DNA from: an uncultured archaeon
Lineage (GTDB): Archaea; Thermoproteota; Bathyarchaeia; TCS64
NCBI GenBank assembly: GCA_938048735.1
Contig: CALIUM010000015.1
Coordinates: 52,599-116,598 of the forward strand
Reading direction: 5' to 3'
DNA: 64,000 bases
In this document: positions 20,128 to 29,333 of the stretch, in pieces
Layout of the letters: each line of letters begins with the position of its first letter
Numbering within the stretch: position 1 is the first letter of the stretch
Position numbers and translations under genes: made by a program
Notes under the pieces: model-generated
Told to the model about the DNA's origin: nothing
Database searches by the model: none
The model's input: only the letters and a program-made list of their open reading frames with translations

Positions 20128-21492
20128 TTACCTTGGCTCCTTCATCCTCCTCGCCGCGTTATCTGAGGCTAGGGTTAAGGCCTCCCATGTCTCATTGAGG
20201 GGCGGGGCGTAGCATGTGTCCGACTTGGCTAGCTCCCAGACGGTCATCCCCATCTGGATCGCGATGGACGCCGCGTTTATCCTCTGGGTTACCTCCTCCC
20301 CCCCTATGATCTGGCATCCTATAACCCTCCCTGAGTCCGGCTCTGCCACCACCTTCACCCTTATGTCCTTTCCTCCGGGATAGTACCTGGCTCTGGTCTT
20401 TGAGGTCACGACGCCTGAGACAGTTTTGAATCCGAGCCTTTGGGCCTGCACCTCCGTGAGACCCGTCGAACCGATCTCTATATCAAAGGCCTTGGTGACG
20501 GCTGATGATAGGACCCCTGAGAATGTTGAGTATCCTCCGGCCGCGTTTATCCCTGCGACCCTGCCCATCCTGACGGCGGTTGTCCCGAGCTGGCTGAGGG
20601 TTGGCTGGCCTGTCAGCAGGCTGTAGGACTCCGCGCAGTCCCCTGCGGCGTAGATGTCCTGTATCGAGGTCATCATCCTTGGGTTCACCCTTATCCCCCT
20701 TGTTGGCCCGATCTCGACTCCAGCCTGCCTGGCAAGCTCCGTGTTTGGCCTAGCCCCTGTTGAGACTATTACTATGTCCGCCTCTATCCTACCTCCTCCG
20801 GCTACGACCCCCTCGACCTTTCCTTCTCCTAGGATCTCCTCCACGCTGGTTCCTGTCAGCACCCGGACTCCCCTCTCCTCGAGAACCCTCTGGGCGGCTT
20901 GGGCCATATCCCTGTCGAGGGCTGCGGGTAGGATGTTTGGTAGGAGTTCCACCATCGTCGCCTCTATCCCATGCTCCCTGAAGGCGTGGGCCATCTCTAT
21001 TCCTATGAAGCCCGCACCTATTATGACCGCTCTCTTGGCGTTCTCCATAGCCTCCTTTATCCTAATCCCGTCTTCTATGGTTCTTAGGGTGAAGACCCCC
21101 CTCTTCTCCAAGCCCTTTATGGGTGGTGTGAAGGGGCTGGCTCCTGTTGAGATTATGAGGGAGTCGTACTCTTCTTTTTCAATCTCCCCTCCAGACTTGA
21201 GTTCCACCTTCTTCTCCTTGGGGTTTATGGAGACCGCGTGGGTCTCGGTCCTAACCTCGAGCCTCATCATCTTATAATAGGAGGGGGGGAAGACTATCAG
21301 GTCTTGGAAGCTCGGTATCTCCCCTGCGAGCACGTAGGGAAGCCCGCATCTGGAGTAGGCAAGGTGGGGCTCGCCAGTCACCAGGGTTATCTCGGCATCC
21401 CTGTCGGTTTTTCTAGCCGCAGAGGCTGCCTCCAATCCCGCGGCGTTAGCCCCGATTATAATGATTCTCCTTGACATAGCATCCCTAGACAA
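20128..21492 (-). CDS. CoA-disulfide reductase / NADH oxidase-type flavoprotein
   Basis: IIIGANAAGLEAASAAR, conserved Cys in YSRCGLPYVLAGEI, IYAAGDCAE. Confidence 0.85.
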   Translation of the reverse strand: MSRDAMSRRIIIIGANAAGLEAASAARKTDRDAEITLVTGEPHLAYSRCGLPYVLAGEIPSFQDLIVFPPSYYKMMRLEVRTETHAVSINPKEKKVELKSGGEIEKEEYDSLIISTGASPFTPPIKGLEKRGVFTLRTIEDGIRIKEAMENAKRAVIIGAGFIGIEMAHAFREHGIEATMVELLPNILPAALDRDMAQAAQRVLEERGVRVLTGTSVEEILGEGKVEGVVAGGGRIEADIVIVSTGARPNTELARQAGVEIGPTRGIRVNPRMMTSIQDIYAAGDCAESYSLLTGQPTLSQLGTTAVRMGRVAGINAAGGYSTFSGVLSSAVTKAFDIEIGSTGLTEVQAQRLGFKTVSGVVTSKTRARYYPGGKDIRVKVVAEPDSGRVIGCQIIGGEEVTQRINAASIAIQMGMTVWELAKSDTCYAPPLNETWEALTLASDNAARRMKEPR

Positions 21493-21628
21493 TGGAATCC
21501 AGTTCGATTTAAAATATGGGTGTATAGAAGCCTATAGAGACCCAAATATAAGGGCTTGACATCTTCATCCTTAAGGGGGTTTTGAGGTAGATTATTTTCA
21601 GGCTATGAGGGGTTATTCAATTCCCCAT

Positions 21629-22624
21629 TTAATTATCGGAGGGGGTGGAGCGGAGCCATCTGCTCGCCTTAACGGCGGGGATGAAGCCCCTCCTCCTGGA
21701 GGCCATTGAGGAGAAGAATAGGATGCATCCAGGTATTAGGAGGGATATAATGAGGTTGTACACGGGATGGAATGGGTAGGCCTCCCCGAATTGGAGCCAT
21801 CCCATGGTGAGGAGGCCCCCCCTATTATACCACCAGAGGTTTGGGGTTATCCCGGTCAACCTCATGGATATGTCGCATGCCGTTGGCAAAACGATGAGTA
21901 TCATGTGGTAGAGCCAGAGCATTGTGCAGAGGTCGTCGTCCCTGAAGGATAGGGGAGCTATGAGGCACCAGAGGTACCAGAGGGCTATGGATAAAGCCTC
22001 GAGGCCTAGGCTGAGGGGGCCGGTGATGTAGGGGGATACGAGGATCAGAGGGGAGGCAAAGAATGGGATGAGGATGATCCATGGGAATCTCCCATCCACC
22101 TTTATGCCCTCCTTCGGGGGGGAGATCCTGTCAATTAGGATGGCCACAGTTATTATTGAGGCTATGAGGAGGATCCCCCTTATGGTCCTGATGAATAGGG
22201 GGAGGTAGCCCATTATGGGGATCCTCCAAACCACTCTCCCTATCACCTTCTCCTCCGGGACTGGCTGGCTGTCCCTAAAGGGGTTGTTGTCTCCCTTCGT
22301 TATGAACCACCACCGGCCTCCCTGGAGGTACTTCTCGACCGCCCTGTGGACTATGTACTCCTCCGAGGCCCCGCTCCTAGAGAAGACTATTATCTCCCCA
22401 GTGGGCCTTGGCGCAGCCGTCACACCGCCGTAGTCGTCTATTCTGGCTACGAATATGAAGTCTCCTACGCCTAGGGTTGGAACCATGCTCTGGGATACCA
22501 CAACCATCACAGGATGCTCGGTTCCCAGGGTAACCCTAAGTAGCTGGACTCCCCCGAAGATTATGATGGCGAAGATTATGATGGAGGCTAGCTGTCCCGC
22601 CAGATCTCTCCTACGGGGCCTCAA
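21629..22624 (-). CDS. Archaeal signal peptidase I with C-terminal multi-TM extension
   Basis: VVVSQSMVPTLGVGDFIFV (Ser) and ITKGDNNPFRDSQPVPEEKVIGRVVWRIP; several downstream TM segments. Confidence 0.88.
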   Translation of the reverse strand: MRPRRRDLAGQLASIIIFAIIIFGGVQLLRVTLGTEHPVMVVVSQSMVPTLGVGDFIFVARIDDYGGVTAAPRPTGEIIVFSRSGASEEYIVHRAVEKYLQGGRWWFITKGDNNPFRDSQPVPEEKVIGRVVWRIPIMGYLPLFIRTIRGILLIASIITVAILIDRISPPKEGIKVDGRFPWIILIPFFASPLILVSPYITGPLSLGLEALSIALWYLWCLIAPLSFRDDDLCTMLWLYHMILIVLPTACDISMRLTGITPNLWWYNRGGLLTMGWLQFGEAYPFHPVYNLIISLLIPGCILFFSSMASRRRGFIPAVKASRWLRSTPSDN

Positions 22625-22631
22625 CCACCCC

Positions 22632-22997
22632 TCAGCCTCTTCTCCCCTCTCCAGAGTTCTCCATTATCCACCTTGTCAGATACTCGCAGCTTATGGGGGA
22701 CCTCTCCCCTCCCTCGAAGCATCTATCTATATCGTCGCACCTCAGGCATGGGCTATCCTTTATGGAAGTTAGGCTTACATGCCTCCTCTTCGAGTTGAGC
22801 TTGTAGGTCCACCTCCCCTCATAGAGTACTCGGTCTCTCTCGATCTCCCCCTTCTCCTCGAGCCTCTGGGCGAGTCTAGAGCCCTCCCTGCTGCTTAGGC
22901 CGAGCCTCTTCCACATCTCACATTGCAGGATGCCATTCTCAGACTCCATTATCAGCCTAAGAGCCTTCTCCTCGAGACCATTGTTTCTCTGGGGCAA
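22632..22997 (-). CDS. TFE-beta / RPC34-like transcription factor (winged helix + 4-Cys domain)
   Basis: WH LEEKALRLIMESENGILQCEMWKRLGLSSREGSRLAQRLEEKGEIERDRV and C-terminal CLRCDDIDRCFEGGERSPISCEYLTRWI; next to TBP. Confidence 0.72.
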   Translation of the reverse strand: MPQRNNGLEEKALRLIMESENGILQCEMWKRLGLSSREGSRLAQRLEEKGEIERDRVLYEGRWTYKLNSKRRHVSLTSIKDSPCLRCDDIDRCFEGGERSPISCEYLTRWIMENSGEGRRG

Positions 22998-23018
22998 TTC
23001 CAGCTCCTCCTATGCCTG

Positions 23019-23585
23019 TCAATCGTAGTATATCAGGCCTTCTTTCTGGAGGAGGTCGTAGAGCTTCTCGACCGCTTCTCGGACCATCGCCTCCTTTTTA
23101 GCGCCTGTGCAGACCAGCTTCCCGCTGGCGAATAGGAGCATCACGACCTTTGGGTCGGTCATCCTGTAGATTAGGCCTGGGAACTGCTCTGGCTCGTACA
23201 TTATATTCTCCATAACGTTCGCCGCCATCTCGAGGTCTATCCTTCCTCCTAGGTTGGCTGAGGCGACAATGTTCTGGATGACTATCTCGGGTCTCCCCAA
23301 TATCACGATCCCGCTGTTCTTCAGCTCCTTCACAACCCTCCTTACGGCTCCTTTGGCCTGCTTCTCGGACTTCGCCCCTGTGCAGACCATCTTCCCGGAT
23401 GCGAATATGAGGGTCGCGGTTTTGGGTCTCTTCAGCCTGAAGACCAGCCCTGGGAACTGTTTGGGCCTATACTCGACGTTCCTGAAGGCCTTCATGATGG
23501 AGAGGAGGTCTATCTTCTGATCCAAGGTCGCGGAGGCCACCACATTCTCGATGCTTATCTGGAGCTTTCTAGTGGACATTCCCAT
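23019..23585 (-). CDS. tbp: TATA-box-binding protein (TBP)
   Basis: Two repeats: QFPGLVFRLKRPKTATLIFASGKMVCTGAKSEKQA and QFPGLIYRMTDPKVVMLLFASGKLVCTGAKKEA. Confidence 0.98.
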   Translation of the reverse strand: MGMSTRKLQISIENVVASATLDQKIDLLSIMKAFRNVEYRPKQFPGLVFRLKRPKTATLIFASGKMVCTGAKSEKQAKGAVRRVVKELKNSGIVILGRPEIVIQNIVASANLGGRIDLEMAANVMENIMYEPEQFPGLIYRMTDPKVVMLLFASGKLVCTGAKKEAMVREAVEKLYDLLQKEGLIYYD

Positions 23586-23594
23586 GAATCCCTC

Positions 23595-23921
23595 CTAGTC
23601 GGATAAGACCTTAGAGAGCTGTTCAGGAGGGATGATGTCCTGGTTGCTCACCTCCACTATGGGGATGGAGCTTATGTTTGGATCGGTTCTCAGCCTCTCG
23701 CTGTAGGAGATATCTCCGGAGAAGTTGTTGTAGATGATGAAGCTTCCGGGCAGTGGCTTCTCCTCTCTGACAAAGAATAGGAAGACCTCGCTCATCGTCC
23801 CCCCGATGATGAAGTAGATGTGTGCCCCTTCTGATTGAAAGTGCTGGATAACATTCATCGAAGGCGAAGAGGCTACCAGCATGACGAGGTCCCTTATAGA
23901 CCTCAATCGAATATACTTCAT
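23595..23921 (-). CDS. Hypothetical protein upstream of TBP
   Basis: ORF 23595..23984; start MKYIRLRS at 23921 preferred because TATA-like repeats lie at 23952-23969. Confidence 0.55.
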   Translation of the reverse strand: MKYIRLRSIRDLVMLVASSPSMNVIQHFQSEGAHIYFIIGGTMSEVFLFFVREEKPLPGSFIIYNNFSGDISYSERLRTDPNISSIPIVEVSNQDIIPPEQLSKVLSD

Positions 23922-23951
23922 CTCCCTCGATAAGGAATATAGGCGAATCAT

Positions 23952-23969
23952 GTTTAAATAGTTTAAATA
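23952..23969 (-). promoter_or_regulatory. Tandem TATA-like elements upstream of the TBP/TFE-beta cluster
   Basis: Plus strand GTTTAAATA GTTTAAATA; minus strand TATTTAAACTATTTAAAC. Confidence 0.5.
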
Positions 23970-24092
23970 GTCCGGCCCCCTCAAGGGGATATCGCCTCCG
24001 TGGAGGGGGTTTAAAGGGTTGTTGAGGGGCGGCGCACAGATCCTTTTTATCCATCCTCTAAGGGATAGAGATAGAATGGGGGAGATGTCCGA

Positions 24093-24605
24093 GTGTTCGC
24101 AGGTAGTGTTTCTCTTGCCCCATATGTGGCGACCCCAGTGAATGTTGTGAGGGAGATGCTCAGGATAGCGGATGTGAAGCCGGGGGAGGCCGTCTACGAC
24201 CTAGGGTGCGGGGATGGAAGGATAGCCATCACGGCGGCCCTTGAGTTCGGCGCCAGGGGGGTTGGCGTGGACATCAATCAGAACCTTGTCAGGGAGGCCC
24301 GTAAGAGAGTGGAGGAACTCCACCTAGGCGATAGGGTGAAGATCATCCACGGCAACCTCTTGGAGATAGACCTCAGCCAGGCTGATGTTGTGACCATGTA
24401 TCTGACCACCTCCGCGAATGAGAAGGTGAGGCCAAAGCTGGAGCAGGAGCTTAAACCTGGGGCCAGGGTCGTCACCCACGACTTCATGATCCCGAAATGG
24501 GAGGTTACCAACAGCATGAAGGTTCAGGGAGAGTATAGAACCCATTTAATATACCTCTACATCTGGCAGCCGAAGGAGGGAGTTAGACACCCTGCCAAGC
24601 GGTGA
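24093..24605 (+). CDS. SAM-dependent methyltransferase (GTG start)
   Basis: GEAVYDLGCGDGRIAITAALEFGARGVGVDIN motif I. Confidence 0.85.
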   Translation: MFAGSVSLAPYVATPVNVVREMLRIADVKPGEAVYDLGCGDGRIAITAALEFGARGVGVDINQNLVREARKRVEELHLGDRVKIIHGNLLEIDLSQADVVTMYLTTSANEKVRPKLEQELKPGARVVTHDFMIPKWEVTNSMKVQGEYRTHLIYLYIWQPKEGVRHPAKR

Positions 24606-24793
24606 ATATTACGGCTACTCTACCGATTTCCCATCTCAGCTTTAAGAAGTTTCATGATCACTTCTTGTATAGGTGCTTATTTAGGCGACATATTTTTGAT
24701 TAATTTTCAGTACACATTTTTCTATGTATATTTAATCTTATTCTTTTTAGGAAAAATCTTACTAGGATCTTGAAATATTTGATTTGAGTTGAG

Positions 24794-25729
24794 TTGAGTG
24801 AAAGGGTAAAAAGGGCTTTGGAAAGGATCGGTATTCCAGGTAGAGATTTGTATGATCTTCCAACATCTAAGAAAACATTCCCAGATGGATGCAACTATAG
24901 GATAGAGATCTCGGGGGTTGAGAGGCCAGAGGTATTGGAAGCCTTAGTTGATGAGAGGGACAGGAGGGATGTGCCCGTCCATAGGCTCATTAGCATGTGT
25001 ATGGGGGCCACCCTCCTCGACGATAGGGAGATTGTAAGGTTCGCCGAACTCGCAAGGGATGCGAGGATGGAGGTGATAGTCGTGCCAGGCCCCAGGCCCT
25101 CCTGGGATATAGGAAGGCAGGTCTGGACAGAGGAGGGGAAGAGGAGTGGATTCAGGCACAGGAGTTGTGACCAGCTCAACTACTTCATCTCCGATATGAT
25201 GAGATGCTATGAGCTCGGGATCAGGGGCGTCATGGTCACCAATGAGGGGCTTCTATGGGCCATCACCGAGCTCAAGAAGATCGGGGAGCTTCCAAGAGAC
25301 ATCAAGGTGAAGCTCTCTGTCTGGGCTGGCTGTGCGAATCCAGCAGGGGCAAAGCTGATAGAAAGCCTGGGGACCGATACCTTCAACCCCGTTGGCGACC
25401 TGACGCTCCCCATGTTAGCATCGATAAGAAGTGTGGTGAATATACCCATGGATGTCTACATCTACTTCTTCGAGTCATTCGGGGGGAGCAATAGGTTCTG
25501 GGAGACCCCTGAGATAGCTAGGATAGCCTCCCCATGCTACTTCAAACTTGAGCCTGAGACCTCCTCGGGGGAGGCATACAAGCCCTGGACCGACCCCAAG
25601 AAGCTGGCCTTCCTGGCGAGGGAGAAGGTGAAATACGCCGAGATAATCATGAGCTTGATCGATGAGCATTACCCAGAGGCTAAAATCTCGGAGCAGGGCG
25701 CAGGCGACCTGGCCATACCAAAGCCTTAA
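24794..25729 (+). CDS. U32-peptidase-like TIM-barrel protein
   Basis: 311 aa; DMMRCYELGIRGVMVTNEGLLWAITELKKIGELP...KLSVWAGCANPAGAKLIESLGTDTFNPVGDLTLPMLASIR. Confidence 0.6.
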   Translation: MSERVKRALERIGIPGRDLYDLPTSKKTFPDGCNYRIEISGVERPEVLEALVDERDRRDVPVHRLISMCMGATLLDDREIVRFAELARDARMEVIVVPGPRPSWDIGRQVWTEEGKRSGFRHRSCDQLNYFISDMMRCYELGIRGVMVTNEGLLWAITELKKIGELPRDIKVKLSVWAGCANPAGAKLIESLGTDTFNPVGDLTLPMLASIRSVVNIPMDVYIYFFESFGGSNRFWETPEIARIASPCYFKLEPETSSGEAYKPWTDPKKLAFLAREKVKYAEIIMSLIDEHYPEAKISEQGAGDLAIPKP

Positions 25730-25884
25730 AACGGTATATCTCATCACCCCTTTTTATTCCCCTAACTCATTGAGCCTCTTTGAGCTTTTAAGATTCAGAA
25801 CCATATTTGAATTAGAAATAACAATTTTATAGTGGAAAATTATATAATATTTGATTAATAGTATCTATGTTCACTGGAGACTGT

Positions 25885-26583
25885 TTAAGGGTCAGCTCTT
25901 GAGAGCTCTTCTATTACCTCTGGAAGCTGGCATATACTTCTAATCGTGGGTCCGGACCAATCTTGGGTTCTTCCCTCCTTATCTACTAGGACCGCCTTTA
26001 TCCCAGTTCTCTGGGCTCCCTGGAGGTCTGTCTCAGGCTCGTCTCCGACATGGACTGCCTCTTTGGCCTCCACCCCAAGCCTCCCTAATACATGCTGGAA
26101 TATCTTGGGGTTGGGCTTCCTAATCCCAAGGTCCCTCGAGCAGACCACGAGGTCGAAGTACCTGTTCAGCCCTGTCTGGTTTAGGAAGACCCTGGGATTA
26201 TCGCTCATGGTGTTTGAGATCACCGCAAGCCTGTATCTCCTGAATAGGGACTCTAGGGTTCTCTCCACGCATGGGTAGAGCTCAGTCTTAAAGTGCCTCC
26301 TGAAGAGCCCGTGGATCCCCTCCAGTATCTCTGGGCTTTCCGGGATACCAAGCCTGGATAGGGCATGGGCGTAGACCTCCTCAAGGGTCAGCTCCTCCTC
26401 CCTGCTCCTAACCCTCTCAAGAAACCTTAGGGCCGCTGATATGGCTCCTTTAAGCTCGTTTAGGTCAACCTTGAAGCCTAGGCCCCTTAGATACTCGTGG
26501 ATGGATGAGTGATACTCGTCCCAGTTGATCGAGCCTTCGGCGAGGGTCCCCCCGAAGTCTAGGATTATCAGTCTGATCACCAT
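25885..26583 (-). CDS. HAD-superfamily hydrolase
   Basis: LIILDFGGTLAEG, AVISNTMSDNP, VVCSRDLGIRKPNPKIF, VHVGDEPETDLQGA. Confidence 0.88.
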   Translation of the reverse strand: MVIRLIILDFGGTLAEGSINWDEYHSSIHEYLRGLGFKVDLNELKGAISAALRFLERVRSREEELTLEEVYAHALSRLGIPESPEILEGIHGLFRRHFKTELYPCVERTLESLFRRYRLAVISNTMSDNPRVFLNQTGLNRYFDLVVCSRDLGIRKPNPKIFQHVLGRLGVEAKEAVHVGDEPETDLQGAQRTGIKAVLVDKEGRTQDWSGPTIRSICQLPEVIEELSRADP

Positions 26584-26804
26584 CCAATCCTCCTCTATAC
26601 AGAAGGGTTTCTGGATGCCTCTTAATACCTGCTCCCCTTAAACATTCATAATTTAATGGAAAATTTTCATGCATTGTTTGGTTTGTGGGTGTTCACCCCT
26701 TTACAGTTCATGAAAATGGTTATCGGCCGTGGTAATTCAGGCCGTCTCCAGCTAGACCTTGAGAGTTTGATTTAAGCATGAGTGGCCCTTTTATATCGAT
26801 CTAG

Positions 26805-27224
26805 TTGGCTTCTGGGGGCTCCTACTGCTTATGCCTAAGGGTAGACAGGGATCTTTGCCTCAGGGTTGGGTCTCTAGGTGTTTTACTACTCCCTGCTGGG
26901 AGGTATATCTATGTGGGCTCGGCCTTGAGGGGTCTAGAGGGGAGGATGAGGAGGCATATGGACCTAAATCTGGGCCGCAGGTCGAAGATCTTCTGGCATA
27001 TAGATCATCTATTGGTGGAGCCGGGTGTGGAGATAGAGGCGATCTTCATTAAGCCTTCAGATAGGAGGATTGAATGCAAGGTGGCAAGCTCGATCTCGAG
27101 GGTAGGCCGCGCCGTAGAGGGGTTTGGATGCAGTGATTGCAGATGCCGAAGCCACCTGTTCCAGGTGGATGATTTCAGATTCCTGTCTGGGTTGGGGTTC
27201 GAGCCTTGGTTCGATGGAAGATAA
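26805..27224 (+). CDS. DUF123 GIY-YIG-like nuclease
   Basis: LLLPAGRYIYVGSALRGLEGRMRRHM...KIFWHIDHLL. Confidence 0.82.
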   Translation: MASGGSYCLCLRVDRDLCLRVGSLGVLLLPAGRYIYVGSALRGLEGRMRRHMDLNLGRRSKIFWHIDHLLVEPGVEIEAIFIKPSDRRIECKVASSISRVGRAVEGFGCSDCRCRSHLFQVDDFRFLSGLGFEPWFDGR

Positions 27225-27930
27225 ACATCTGGAGATGGGTGAAAGCATTATTTTATCTTGGGTGGGAATAGAGTTCGATTGGGAGATTAAGCCCTTGGTG
27301 AGCGACTTCGCTAGGGATGTGGACGATGCTGTGAAGAGGATGATGGTTGACCTTCAGCCCGATGAGGGGGAGAAGCTCCTACGCTTAAGGGACCAGCTGC
27401 TCAGGCTTCACAGCCTGAACATGGTTAAGATAAACCACTCCATAATGGAGCTCGTGTGCGCCAAGCATCTCATCCAGAGGGGGTTCGATGTGGAGATCGA
27501 GCACCTCCTCAACGGCGTCTCCTGCGATATATATGCGGCTAAGGGGTATGGAACTCATATTGTTGAGGTCGAGACTGGGTTTGTCCCCCCTGAGAACGCC
27601 CTGGATCCTACCACCTACCTGAGGGCCAGGATAGCCAGCAAGATAACACGTTACAGCAGATACTCGGATAAGTTCAGCCTAGGGGCTCCCAAATACTATG
27701 TTATGCAGATCCCCCACATCTTCTCTAGGCCGCCTAGGATGAGGGGTGAGGAGGAGATAGCCGAGGTGAAGAGGCTCTGCGACCTCTACTACAGGAACCC
27801 CCCTGTGACCCTTGAAGAGGTGAGGAACGCCAGGATTCACTCCCTTTACATCATAGATGTGGACTCCCTTACGGTCAGTGAGAGGGGTCTTGAGGACTAT
27901 CTTGAGAGGGCTGCCCTTTGGAGCGTATGA
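27214..27930 (+). CDS. Conserved-type archaeal protein with possible PD-(D/E)XK-like core
   Basis: MEDKHLEMGESIILSWVG start; HLIQRGFDVEIEHLLNGVSCDIYAAKGYGTHIVEVETGF. Confidence 0.55.
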   Translation: MEDKHLEMGESIILSWVGIEFDWEIKPLVSDFARDVDDAVKRMMVDLQPDEGEKLLRLRDQLLRLHSLNMVKINHSIMELVCAKHLIQRGFDVEIEHLLNGVSCDIYAAKGYGTHIVEVETGFVPPENALDPTTYLRARIASKITRYSRYSDKFSLGAPKYYVMQIPHIFSRPPRMRGEEEIAEVKRLCDLYYRNPPVTLEEVRNARIHSLYIIDVDSLTVSERGLEDYLERAALWSV

Positions 27931-27953
27931 GGGGGCTGGGTTGGTGAATAGCC

Positions 27954-28889
27954 TCAAACTTGAACCCCTTTGAGGATCCATGGGTAGCGCCTAAGAACAG
28001 CCTCCAGGATTACGTGGGGAGAGATCACCCCCTCCTCGCAGATAAGGCCGTGTATGTAGTCTCTTCTCGTCACGTCGAAGGCCGGATTCCTTATCATGAG
28101 CCCCTCAGGCGGGTCGGCCCAAACCTCTTGGGGGGATCTCTCCTCTACGGCCTCATAATCGCCGTGTATGGTCTGGGGATCGAATTTCAGGAGTTCGGAG
28201 GCCACATAGAATGGGACCCGAGCCTCTTGGGCTGCTAGGGCTATGAGGCTGGTTCCCACCTTGTTTATGACGTTCCCCTCGGAGGTTATCGCGTCAGCCC
28301 CAACCAGCACTTTGCTGATCCCCCTCATGAAGGACCTCACCGCGGAGTCTACGATCATCGTGGCCCTTATCCCGGCCTCTGAGAGCTCCCTGGCGGTCCT
28401 CCTCCCCTGGTAGAGGGGGCGTGTCTCAGTTAAAACAACCTTGAAGTCTGTTCCCCTCTCCTTCGCATTTTTCAGGATCACCATCACGGTGGAGCTGTGG
28501 CAGTGGGTGAGGATGACATCCCCATTCAATATCCTCCTAGAACCGACCTCAGCTATCCTCCTCCTCGCCTCCCTAAAGGTCTCAAGCAGCTCCTGGGAGG
28601 CTTTTCTGACGAGGGCTTTCAGCTCCTCAACATCTTCCCATTCAGCCTCCTCAGCCTTCAACTTCAAGAACCTTACTGCATTCCTCATGAAGGGCTCCGT
28701 CTCCCTCGCAGAGAAGAGTATCCTACTCGCCTCATCCAGCTCCTGAAGGGCTGAGGCCCTATCTCGGGCCATAGACATCTCGAGTTGCTCGACTATAGCC
28801 CTCAATGCCGTCAGGGCTACGCCTGTAGCCCCCTGAACCTCCAGCCTCCTGATCCTCTCAACCGCCTCGATCACCTTCTCCAATCTCAC
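27954..28889 (-). CDS. eIF-2B alpha-like / ribose-1,5-bisphosphate isomerase family
   Basis: ILTHCHSSTVMVILKNAKERGTDFKVVLTETRPLYQGRRTARELSEAGI; VLVGADAITSEGNVINKVGTSLIALAA. Confidence 0.88.
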   Translation of the reverse strand: MRLEKVIEAVERIRRLEVQGATGVALTALRAIVEQLEMSMARDRASALQELDEASRILFSARETEPFMRNAVRFLKLKAEEAEWEDVEELKALVRKASQELLETFREARRRIAEVGSRRILNGDVILTHCHSSTVMVILKNAKERGTDFKVVLTETRPLYQGRRTARELSEAGIRATMIVDSAVRSFMRGISKVLVGADAITSEGNVINKVGTSLIALAAQEARVPFYVASELLKFDPQTIHGDYEAVEERSPQEVWADPPEGLMIRNPAFDVTRRDYIHGLICEEGVISPHVILEAVLRRYPWILKGVQV

Positions 28890-29200
28890 ATCATAAAGGT
28901 CATCGTACTAACCGTTTATAAAATGCCCCGGAGATGCGCCTGGGAAATTATTCCCTCCTAATTCTGAACCTGCATCACGAACATCTCCAACCTCGAGCCC
29001 CATAATCATGAAACATTTCAAATTTAATAGAATCATCTATTACTATAATTGGTGAGAGATATTTAGAGTGTGAGATACTCGAATTATGGGATTAACACGG
29101 CAAAGGGGAGGCTTCTCCCATCATATTTCATGGTTATTAGAAGATGAGCTCCTATAGTGCCTTCCATTCTGGGAAATGGTCCAGCATAATTACAGGTCGG

Positions 29201-29252
29201 AAATTTAGATCTATTTATGTGAATTGATGAAAAGTAAATTTAGATCTGTTTA
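29201..29252. repeat. 17-bp direct repeat (1 mismatch) in an AT-rich intergenic region
   Basis: AAATTTAGATCTATTTA and AAATTTAGATCTGTTTA, 35 nt apart. Confidence 0.6.
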
Positions 29253-29333
29253 AGAGATCTAGAAAGTTAGGATCCTTAAATGAAGGAAGAGGCAAAGGCA
29301 CCCGTTAGGGTTGAAAGATCTCTGGGTGGAGGG

